64,000 bases of DNA from assembly GCF_905220995.1 (NCBI RefSeq), contig NZ_CAJNBJ010000001.1, positions 558,001-622,000 on the forward strand, in the 5' to 3' direction. This document shows, piece after piece, positions 34,625-41,197 of this stretch. A program made the translations under genes and the position numbers. Within the stretch, counting starts at the first letter, position 1; each line of letters begins with the position of its first letter. The notes below the pieces were generated by a model, which saw only the letters and a program-made list of their open reading frames with translations, was not told the origin of the DNA and ran no database searches. The DNA comes from Nitrospira defluvii (GTDB taxonomy: Bacteria > Nitrospirota > Nitrospiria > Nitrospirales > Nitrospiraceae).

Positions 34625-34790
34625 TCGGATGCTGAAAAAGGCCTTCAGCTGCGTTCTCGGCTCGGCAAGATCCTCAACGTAGCCACGGGGAAGGAGCTGT
34701 CTCGGCAGCTCGGGGTGGCTGGGTGAGAACTGGGACACCTCCGGTCTTGCCAGCGCCTGCGGCCTTGCTGAAAGACCTTTTTGAGCATCC
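34625..34790 (+). repeat. Stop-adjacent inverted-arm repeat, copy 4 (long form)
   Basis: It begins two bases after the hpnA TGA. Arms GGATGCTGAAAAAGGC and GACCTTTTTGAGCATCC pair with the single conserved mismatch. Inside, nested stems AGCCAC/GTGGCT and GAGCTG/CAGCTC form the same insert as the 24.2-kb copy. It fills nearly the whole gap to the next gene. Confidence 0.82.
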
Positions 34791-34802
34791 TCGACGTACC
34801 CG

Positions 34803-35612
34803 ATGGAATTCCTCTTTCTGTTTCTCAAAACGATTTGGTTACGCCCCTACGTCTTTGCCTTTCTCGCGGCCTTTCTAGTTTCCGCCATCGCATCGATCGG
34901 CTGGCCGCGGACCTGGCGGTTTTGGCTCATCAGCTGGATGACCGCTTTCGTCTGCGAATATTCCTCCACACGTAACGGCATTCCCTTCGGTTGGTACCAC
35001 TACAACGGATCCACGGTCGGCCAAGAACTCTATTTCTCGAATATTCCGTTCATGGACTCGATCTCGTTTTCGTTCCTCCTGTTCGCCAGCTATAGCCTCG
35101 CCCTCCTGCTGCTCCTCCCGATGGCGTCGGGCTCCCGGGAACCAGGCCTGCGGCTGCCCCGGCTGTCGTTTGCGCTCGGGGACCGAACTTCGTGGCCGGT
35201 CTTCATCCTGACCGTGCTGTTTTTCGCCTTCATCGACATGGTGATCGATCCCGTGGCGCTGCGCGGCGACCGCTGGTTCCTCGGCAAAATCTACTATTAC
35301 CCGGACCCGGGCGTGCATTATGGCGTACCCATGGCCAATTACGTCGGGTGGGCGGTGGTCGGCGCCATCTCGTTGCTGATCTACTTTCCTCTCGACCGAC
35401 GCCTCGCCGCCGCGCTTCCGCCCCAGACGCCTTCGACGACACACCGGCTGCTGCTGGGCGTGGGCCTCTATTATGGCGTGCTGATCTTCAACCTGGCCGT
35501 TACCTTCTGGATCGGTGAGGCACTCCAGGGCACGACCGGCCTGTTGATGTATGTGCCGGTCACCGCCATCCTCCTCCTACGTCTGCTCACCCCTGCACCA
35601 GCTTCACACTAA
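34803..35612 (+). CDS. CruF-like carotenoid biosynthesis membrane protein (DUF422)
   Basis: 269 residues with about seven TM helices. GIPFGWYHYNGSTVG, then FMDSISFSFLLFASY and FIDMVIDPVALRG are hallmark CruF/DUF422 blocks; bacterial members add water at C-1' of acyclic carotenoids (gamma-carotene 1',2'-hydratase). The isoprenoid context (ispA, hpnA) fits. The ATG is 12 bp after a family repeat and has no strong ribosome-binding site, so its expression may depend on readthrough from hpnA. A hopanoid-linked or other isoprenoid substrate cannot be excluded. Confidence 0.85.
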   Translation: MEFLFLFLKTIWLRPYVFAFLAAFLVSAIASIGWPRTWRFWLISWMTAFVCEYSSTRNGIPFGWYHYNGSTVGQELYFSNIPFMDSISFSFLLFASYSLALLLLLPMASGSREPGLRLPRLSFALGDRTSWPVFILTVLFFAFIDMVIDPVALRGDRWFLGKIYYYPDPGVHYGVPMANYVGWAVVGAISLLIYFPLDRRLAAALPPQTPSTTHRLLLGVGLYYGVLIFNLAVTFWIGEALQGTTGLLMYVPVTAILLLRLLTPAPASH

Positions 35613-35719
35613 GAGCGCCCGCATTCCTCCCCGAAAGGCCCGCTTCGGTTGGCATTCATTCGACTGAGTCTGTATAGTGAGAAAATGGCTTGGTGGTCGC
35701 GTTGTGGGGTGTGCTGCGG

Positions 35720-36337
35720 ATGAAAAAAATCTGCGTGCTGCTGATGCTTGGATTCCTGGCCACCTTAGGATTGCTGGGGTGGTTCGGGTACCAATCCTAC
35801 ACAACCGGATTCAGCGCGAAAGCCGAACCGAACGAGCTGGAGGTGCTGATCGCCCGGCAAGTCCGCCAGTTGGCCATTCCCTACGAAAATCGGCGGCTCC
35901 GTAACCCGTTGCCGCTGACTCAGGAGTTGCTCAAGGATGCCAGGGCCCATTTCGCCGACCACTGCGCTTCGTGTCATGCCAACAACGGCAGCGGCGACAC
36001 CGTGATCGGAAAGAATGTCTACCCGAAGTCGCCGGATCTCCGCCTCCCCGATACGCAGACGATGTCGGACGGCGAGCTGTTCTTTATCATTCAGAACGGC
36101 ATTCGGTTCACCGCCATGCCCGGCTGGGGCACCGGCGACCCCGCGAAAGACCGCGGGAGCTGGGAACTCGTGCATTTCATTCGCCATCTGCCCAGCATTA
36201 CCGAGGAAGAACTGCAGGAAATGGCGACTCTGAATCCCAAAACGAAGAAAGAGTTACAAGAAGAATCGATGATCGACCAGTTCCTCGGCGGAGACGATGC
36301 CGCCGCCTCCGGCGCGACCGGCGCACACCGCCATTAA
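35720..36337 (+). CDS. Membrane-anchored cytochrome c
   Basis: 205 residues from the ATG at 35720. An N-terminal anchor (VLLMLGFLATLGLLGWFGY) without a clear cleavage site is followed by one haem c: CASCH at 82-86, with the sixth ligand probably M133 in FTAMPGWG. The rest resembles class I cytochrome c domains, and the C-terminus is Ala/Gly-rich and ends HRH. It likely carries electrons on the periplasmic face. It heads an operon with a small exported protein and a holin-like membrane protein. Confidence 0.88.
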   Translation: MKKICVLLMLGFLATLGLLGWFGYQSYTTGFSAKAEPNELEVLIARQVRQLAIPYENRRLRNPLPLTQELLKDARAHFADHCASCHANNGSGDTVIGKNVYPKSPDLRLPDTQTMSDGELFFIIQNGIRFTAMPGWGTGDPAKDRGSWELVHFIRHLPSITEEELQEMATLNPKTKKELQEESMIDQFLGGDDAAASGATGAHRH

Positions 36338-36361
36338 TGGACCAACGAAAGGACCTTTCCC

Positions 36362-36682
36362 GTGACATTCCTTCGACTAATGCTTGCCGCACTGCTTTTT
36401 CTCAGCGCTCCGGCCTTCGTCGCCGCCCACGGCAGCGGACAACATGTCCTCGGCGTCGTGGCGGCCATTGACTCCACGCACATTGAGGTGAAAACGCCCA
36501 AGGGCCAGGTGGTGTCGGTTCGCCTCACCGACAAAACGCAGTACAAAGTCCGCAACCTTCGCCGCCCGAAGAGCCCGCCGCAAGTGGGAGACCGGGTGGT
36601 GGTTGAGGCGGAGAAGGGGGCCGACGGCCTGACAGCCACGGAAGTCCATTATTCCGATTCGCAGCCGAAGGCGGCCCAGTAA
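36362..36682 (+). CDS. Small exported protein (OB-fold-like, DUF5666 type)
   Basis: 106 residues from the GTG at 36362; a signal peptide (RLMLAALLFLSAPAFVAAHG) precedes a compact beta domain (GVVAAIDSTHIEVKTPKGQV, then VGDRVVVEAEKGADGLTATE). The layout resembles the DUF5666 family of small periplasmic proteins often found beside cytochromes or metal proteins. It starts 24 bp after the cytochrome c stop and ends 6 bp before the next gene. Function unknown. Confidence 0.72.
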   Translation: MTFLRLMLAALLFLSAPAFVAAHGSGQHVLGVVAAIDSTHIEVKTPKGQVVSVRLTDKTQYKVRNLRRPKSPPQVGDRVVVEAEKGADGLTATEVHYSDSQPKAAQ

Positions 36683-36688
36683 GGTTCC

Positions 36689-37147
36689 ATGCGCGTCTTT
36701 CAATTGTCGCATAGCCGGCACAATGGTCCTGGCGGTGAGGGCCTCCGTCCGCTGGTGACGCGGGTGCTCATCATGGGCCTCGCCGTCTTCCTGGCCGTGA
36801 CCATCGTGCCCGGCATCGAGTCGGAGACGCTCGGCGCCGGCATGGCCGCCGTGTTGGTCCTCACGCTGCTCAACACCCTCATCCGCCCGCTCCTCTACCT
36901 GCTGGCATTGCCGCTGATCGTGGTCTCGCTCGGCCTGTTCATGGTCGTCATCAACGCACTCTTACTGCAAGTGACGGCCGCCCTCGTCAAAGGGTTTACG
37001 GTGACGGGATTCGGCGCGTCGTTCTGGGGCGCCCTCGTGATCAGCCTGGTCAGCAGCCTGCTCAATATGCTGCTCGTCGTGGAACACAGCCGCGTGGAGA
37101 CAAGCCACCGTCCACACCGTCCGCCGACCATCATCAACCCCGACTAG
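36689..37147 (+). CDS. Phage-holin-4-like small membrane protein
   Basis: 152 residues, four TM segments. The VLTLLNTLIRPLLYLLALPL block and the second half LFMVVINALLLQVTAALVKG match the family 4_2 holin-like proteins, which in chromosomes are usually not phage lysis proteins. A polar C-terminus (HRPHRPPTIINPD) follows. It is 6 bp from the previous gene. The TAG stop is immediately followed by a family repeat. Confidence 0.8.
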   Translation: MRVFQLSHSRHNGPGGEGLRPLVTRVLIMGLAVFLAVTIVPGIESETLGAGMAAVLVLTLLNTLIRPLLYLLALPLIVVSLGLFMVVINALLLQVTAALVKGFTVTGFGASFWGALVISLVSSLLNMLLVVEHSRVETSHRPHRPPTIINPD

Positions 37148-37283
37148 CGGGATGCGGGGAAAGTCCGCCAACGGCGTTCTCGCGAGACTCGGCCGCCTCA
37201 GCGGCTCACCGTACCGCAAGGGTACGATGCGCCCCTTCGCTCGCCGGGGCCTTACCGGACGGCCTTGTTGCACATCCTGCAGT
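37148..37283 (+). repeat. Stop-adjacent repeat family, divergent copy 5
   Basis: It starts right after the TAG stop of the holin-like gene. GGGATGCGGGGAAAGTCCGCC on one side and GGACGGCCTTGTTGCACATCC on the other are weaker, mutated arms. The core keeps GGCGTTCTCGC and the exact CGTACC/GGTACG stem, with gene and repeat in the family's usual orientation. Confidence 0.6.
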
Positions 37284-37588
37284 GTGAGTTGACGCGAGAC
37301 GGGACGTAGATCTCAGTGCGCACGCTGATGGAAAGATCGAGTTGTTCTGCAACCTGCCAGCAGGCTCGTGAAAAACGTCGCGCGCAGGATGCGGCATTTC
37401 TTGAGTTAGTGTGGGCCGACTGTTACAATGCGCCCCGACGCTCGATCTTCACCGCGGAGAGCGCACCACCTATAACGAGCACCATGCGTCAAACCTGCAG
37501 CGGGTTATCGCATCACGATCAGCGCGATGCGTATCGATGGGCCATCGAGATCCCCCTGCCGGTTCGTCGGCATCATGCATAGAGGTCG
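37284..37588. other. Intergenic region before the GAF protein
   Basis: About 305 bp without a convincing gene. A weak TGTTACAATG -10-like site lies near 37420, and low-quality open frames end in the following gene's region. Nothing else recognised. Confidence 0.35.
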
Positions 37589-39418
37589 ATGAGTCCCTCA
37601 GCCGAATCAGCGAAAGCCGCAGCCGACACCCATCTTCAACGCACCTTGACCTCCGTGCTCAACGGATTGCCGGCCGAGGCCGCCCTGGTGGCGATTTTTC
37701 ACCAGGAGCAGGGGCCGCTGACCACGCAGATTCATCGAGGGTTCACACCACGCGACGTCCAATCCATCGTCCGCACGCTCTCCTCGCAGAAAGTGCTGAC
37801 AGCCATCCCTGCGAGCAACGACGCTGAGGTCTCGCGCACGTTGCGGCTTCGTCTGGTGACGCCGGGCGCCAAATCCCTACTCGGGGTGCCGCTCCGCCAT
37901 CGCAACCGTACCTACGGCTTCCTGGTCATCGGACGGAAAGACAATGCCGTTTTTGCGAAAAAAGATAAGACCATGCTGGAACAGACCAGCGACGACATCA
38001 CGAAGGCGCTGGAACGGGACAACCTCTTCGATCTGAATGTGCTGCTGAGTCGTCCTTTGGTGGTTCAGGAACCGCAACCGATCGTCGCGGCCCCTGATGC
38101 CTATAATCAGCCGACCTCGCATGCAACCCCGGAGATTCAGGGCAAAATCGTCGTGCTGCTCAATGAGCTCAACCAGACCCTGGCGTTCGACCGCGCCTGG
38201 ATCGGCGCCTACGATCCGCTCGCGGGCAACGTCGAGGTGCTCGGCATCGCCGGAGAACAGAAGACCGATCCCAAGGATCAGAAAAAAGATCTCAAAGCCG
38301 GCCAGCGCCTCACGCTCGATGCGTCGGCCGCCGGATGGGTGGTGCGCCATCGAAAACCCCGGGTCGACCATGATCTGGCCTCAACCCAAGGGCGCTTCCT
38401 CGATCACAAGCACTTGTACAAAGACCGGTTTCAGTCGTCGTTGGTCCTGCCGTTTTTCCTGCGCGGCCAAGTCGGCGGCACCATCACCCTCGCCTCGAAG
38501 GAAGCAGACCGATATGCTGTGACCGATGCCCGCTTGCTCGAACCGATCAACCTCAAGTTGGTCGAGTTACTACAAGCCGCTCCTCCTGCAGCAACCGGGA
38601 CAACCAAAACCGAAGGCGCGCCCGATGCCGAGGCCGGCACCCCTACACTGATTTCCGCCGAGCCCGTGATCAGAAAACAGGAACGGCAGGCCGCCATCGG
38701 CGAATTCAGCGCCTTCCTCGCCACGGAAATTCGGGAACCGCTGGGGTCGATTCGCGCACAACTGGAAGAAGTCACGGCGGAGGGCATTCTCGATTTCGAC
38801 CCGCAAACCCGTGTCGAAAACGCCATGCGCGACCTCATTCGTATCGAGGCGATCCTCAACGAGATCCTCGACTTCGCCAAGCCGCTGGACCTCAATCGCC
38901 GCCTCTGCCGCGTCCCGGAAATGGTCGAAAACGCCCTGACCGTGGTGGCGACGGAGCTCGAAGCCACCCGCATTCAAGTCGTCAAGGAGTATCCTGGCGT
39001 CCTTGCGCCGGTCCGAACCGATGAAGCCAAGATGCAGCAGGTCTTTCTCAGTATTTTCAAGAATGCGATCGAGGCGATGACGCCAGGCGGCATCCTGACT
39101 ATCAGCATGAGCAACCAGCGGGCCGGACGGCACCTGGAAGTCCAGATCCTGATCAAGAACAATGGTGCGCCGATCCCCCCGGAACATGTCGACAAGGTGT
39201 TCGAGCCGTTCTTCACCACGAAACGGTCCGGCACCGGCCTCGGCCTCGCCACCGTGAAAAAGATTGTCGAAGAACATCAGGGGAGCATCGGCATTGCCGG
39301 AACGCCCGGCGAGGGAACCACCGTGACCATTCGCCTGCCCGGCGTCAGCCGAGGGCCTGCACATCGCTATCGAGGACGCGGACGCCGCCCTCCGCGCCGC
39401 CCCACCGCCGCATCCTAA
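37589..39418 (+). CDS. GAF-domain protein with degenerate histidine-kinase core
   Basis: 609 residues. Two GAF-like domains fill roughly 20-150 and 185-330, then a HisKA/HATPase pair. The phospho-acceptor region reads LATEIREPLGSI, with Thr 379 where His is required (AHEIRNPL). The ATPase keeps the N-box (KNAIEAM, 491-497), VFEPFFTTK and GTGLGLA, but the DxGxG box is NNGAPIP (524-530), losing the Asp. It is soluble with no TM segment. It probably senses a ligand without self-phosphorylating, or acts through a partner. No response regulator is adjacent. Confidence 0.85.
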   Translation: MSPSAESAKAAADTHLQRTLTSVLNGLPAEAALVAIFHQEQGPLTTQIHRGFTPRDVQSIVRTLSSQKVLTAIPASNDAEVSRTLRLRLVTPGAKSLLGVPLRHRNRTYGFLVIGRKDNAVFAKKDKTMLEQTSDDITKALERDNLFDLNVLLSRPLVVQEPQPIVAAPDAYNQPTSHATPEIQGKIVVLLNELNQTLAFDRAWIGAYDPLAGNVEVLGIAGEQKTDPKDQKKDLKAGQRLTLDASAAGWVVRHRKPRVDHDLASTQGRFLDHKHLYKDRFQSSLVLPFFLRGQVGGTITLASKEADRYAVTDARLLEPINLKLVELLQAAPPAATGTTKTEGAPDAEAGTPTLISAEPVIRKQERQAAIGEFSAFLATEIREPLGSIRAQLEEVTAEGILDFDPQTRVENAMRDLIRIEAILNEILDFAKPLDLNRRLCRVPEMVENALTVVATELEATRIQVVKEYPGVLAPVRTDEAKMQQVFLSIFKNAIEAMTPGGILTISMSNQRAGRHLEVQILIKNNGAPIPPEHVDKVFEPFFTTKRSGTGLGLATVKKIVEEHQGSIGIAGTPGEGTTVTIRLPGVSRGPAHRYRGRGRRPPRRPTAAS

Positions 39419-39474
39419 TCTTTCAACTGCTTCTGGACGACCACGTCACAGCGACGCCCTAGCTAGTCATCCAA

Positions 39475-39640
39475 GCTGTCCACCTGCAAAAATGGGTCGA
39501 GCACATCGACGTACTTCGCCCTCAAAAGGACGGGCAGGGGCGAGCCTCCTCATGCGCGCATCCAACGAGGGCCTTCTGAGGCCGCGCGTTGTGCGAGCAA
39601 AGGAGGCTCCCGCGCCAGTCCTCTCCCTCCTCCCTCTTCC
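39475..39640 (+). repeat. Hairpin repeat, second family (copy d)
   Basis: GAGCCTCCT (39542-39550) pairs exactly with AGGAGGCTC (39601-39609). The core is ATGCGCGCATCCAACGAGGG, CCTTCTGAGG and CGTTGTGCGAGCAA. A partial related unit (GTCCACCTGC, GGGTCGAGCACA) precedes it. The next copy lies 170 bp on. Confidence 0.7.
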
Positions 39641-39669
39641 CGAACGCCTACACCTACGGGTGGTCATCG

Positions 39670-39820
39670 AGGCCGTCCACCTGCGCGCATGGGCCGAGCA
39701 CACATCCCTCTCTGCCATCAAGGCTGGGCGTGGTGCGTTTCCTCGTGCGCGCGTCCAACGAGGGCCTTCTGAGACCGCGCGTTGCGCGAGCAAAGGAGAC
39801 GGCCCACGCCCGGCCTCCCC
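39670..39820 (+). repeat. Hairpin repeat, second family (copy e)
   Basis: AGGCTGGGCGTGG (39721-39733) pairs with CCACGCCCGGCCT (39804-39816) apart from one G-T wobble. The core differs from copy d at only a few bases, yet the outer arms are unrelated, so arm pairing has been preserved independently. A CTGCGCGCATGGGCCGAGCA half-unit lies ahead of it. Confidence 0.7.
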
Positions 39821-39831
39821 CCCCTTTATTC

Positions 39832-39860
39832 TTGACACGGCTTCCGCAGATAGCTAAGAT
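39832..39860 (+). promoter_or_regulatory. Strong candidate sigma-70 promoter
   Basis: TTGACA (39832-39837), exactly 17 bp, then TAAGAT (39855-39860). The next gene has a 75-bp leader with AAAGGAG 9 bp before its ATG. Confidence 0.65.
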
Positions 39861-39935
39861 TCCGGCACTCATTAGGCTTTTAACGTCTATATACTCGACC
39901 ACCATACTTTCACATTCTTTCAAAGGAGTAGGGGT

Positions 39936-40301
39936 ATGAAACTCGTGATCGGCAGCGTCGCGACCCTTGCAGGTGTACTGTTTCTGTGTTCGATGGCCTC
40001 CGCCAACCCGGCGCTGTTGCCGAAGCACGAAGGTTATCCGATGAAGAACGACGGCAGCCCGGTCACGGGACAGCCGACGGCCAATGACCCTGGGCAAAAA
40101 GATGCCCGCGGGGAATCCACACTGCTGAAATCCGCTGAATCCACCAAGCATGCCGAGCAAAAGTTGGTGAAGACGGACAATGCACGAATCACCGAAGGCC
40201 AGGGCGCAGGCCGCTTGCCGAACGTGCAGGGCCCACAGATCAAGATTGAGCCGCCCGTGACCTCCGCCACCAAGATCACCGGCGAGCGCAAGATCGACTA
40301 G
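39936..40301 (+). CDS. Small exported protein of unknown function
   Basis: 121 residues with a clear signal peptide (VIGSVATLAGVLFLCSMASA) and a strong ribosome-binding site (AAAGGAG). The mature part is polar and probably unstructured: GQPTANDPGQKDARGEST, then NVQGPQIKIEPPVTSATKIT. No cysteines or metal motifs. A good promoter and a strong terminator frame it as a monocistronic, well expressed gene. Function unknown. Confidence 0.75.
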   Translation: MKLVIGSVATLAGVLFLCSMASANPALLPKHEGYPMKNDGSPVTGQPTANDPGQKDARGESTLLKSAESTKHAEQKLVKTDNARITEGQGAGRLPNVQGPQIKIEPPVTSATKITGERKID

Positions 40302-40330
40302 TTCTTGGTTCCTCGACTCCGTTCTACGAA

Positions 40331-40361
40331 GGGGAAGCCGTCCACCGGCTTCCCCTTTTTT
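40331..40361. terminator. Intrinsic terminator (possibly bidirectional)
   Basis: GGGGAAGCCG (40331-40340) and CGGCTTCCCC (40346-40355) form a 10-bp stem with a 5-base loop, followed by TTTTTT. It lies between the plus-strand exported gene and the convergent glycosylase gene, whose stop overlaps the T-run. Confidence 0.85.
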
Positions 40362-40935
40362 ATTTCCTGCTAAGCGCCCGTTTGGTGATGGGACGACCGG
40401 GCTTGGACGCCTCGGTCGTCAGACGAAACCGCCAGGGCTTGTGCGCCCATTCGCCGGCATAATCCACGCCGATACGGGGATGGGTTTTGAGCCAACCAGG
40501 CGGTACGGCCTCGCCGCGGTCCTCAAACCAAAGTGACTGGCCGAGCGTCAGGTCGCAACGATTCAAGCGCCGGTCGATATCGAAGGCGCGGGTCAACCGC
40601 CCTGGGCCATCGATCAACCGTCCGTCGCATTCTACCGCTCGGAGAAGAATCGCCGCCGGAAATCCCTCCTGCTCCGTGACCACATTCAACATTTCATACA
40701 TGCCGTAGCACAGGTAGACATAGGCATGTCCCGGCGGCCCGAACAGTACATCCGTCCTAGCCGTCCGCCCCTTCGACGCATGGCAGGCCTTATCTTCCGT
40801 GCCGACATAGGCCTCGACCTCGATGATCCTTCCGGCAATCAGCCGACCGCCCTGCTCGCGCACGAGATATTTCCCCACCAACGAACGAGCCACATCGAGG
40901 GTCGGTCGATCGAAATAGTCACGAGGAATGATCAT
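40360..40935 (-). CDS. DNA-3-methyladenine glycosylase (AAG/MPG type)
   Basis: 191 residues from the ATG at 40933-40935 (MIIPRDYFDRPTLDVARSLV); longer in-frame extensions upstream are not family-like. LVGKYLVREQGG, GRIIEVEAYVGTEDKACHAS (catalytic Glu), VYLCYGMYEMLNVV and AILLRAVE mark this family. It removes alkylated purines such as 3-methyladenine and hypoxanthine in base-excision repair. A stand-alone gene whose 3' end meets a bidirectional terminator. Confidence 0.93.
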   Translation of the reverse strand: MIIPRDYFDRPTLDVARSLVGKYLVREQGGRLIAGRIIEVEAYVGTEDKACHASKGRTARTDVLFGPPGHAYVYLCYGMYEMLNVVTEQEGFPAAILLRAVECDGRLIDGPGRLTRAFDIDRRLNRCDLTLGQSLWFEDRGEAVPPGWLKTHPRIGVDYAGEWAHKPWRFRLTTEASKPGRPITKRALSRK

Positions 40936-41075
40936 GGCTGCTCCAAAACACGCTGTCCAGGTTGGCTGAAATCGTAAATGCCGATGGCCCTCACTTTCAA
41001 TCGATGCAAGGGTCTCATAGAATCGTGTTCTCTCACAGTCCCTGCATCCCGCACGAGACCCGCAGCCCCACCGCC

Positions 41076-41195
41076 GCTGCTCACAATGTCCGTCCGGCAA
41101 GGCCGCAGCCGGTGGCAGCACCGCAGGCGTACCCTTGCGGTACGTCGAGGATGAGGCCGAGGCGAGAACGAAGCTGGCGGGCATTTTCAGCAGCC
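41076..41195 (-). repeat. Stop-adjacent inverted-arm repeat, copy 6
   Basis: About 120 bp with arms GCTGCTCACAATGTCC and its counterpart read as GCTGCTGAAAATGCCC. The central mismatch is again G versus C. On the minus strand it begins two bases after the TGA of the TonB receptor. The internal stem is CGTACC-CTTGC-GGTACG. Confidence 0.78.
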
Positions 41196-41197
41196 TG

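Noticed and set aside
36689-37147. Prophage lysis gene
   Set aside because: Holin-4-type proteins are common chromosomal membrane proteins and no other phage genes are near.
37316-37582. Short plus-strand frame before the GAF protein
   Set aside because: No ribosome-binding site, no domain and atypical composition; treated as non-coding.
39475-39820. Possible CRISPR array
   Set aside because: Only two full units with different outer arms and near-identical cores, no regular 25-40 bp spacers, and no cas genes. It fits the hairpin repeat family.
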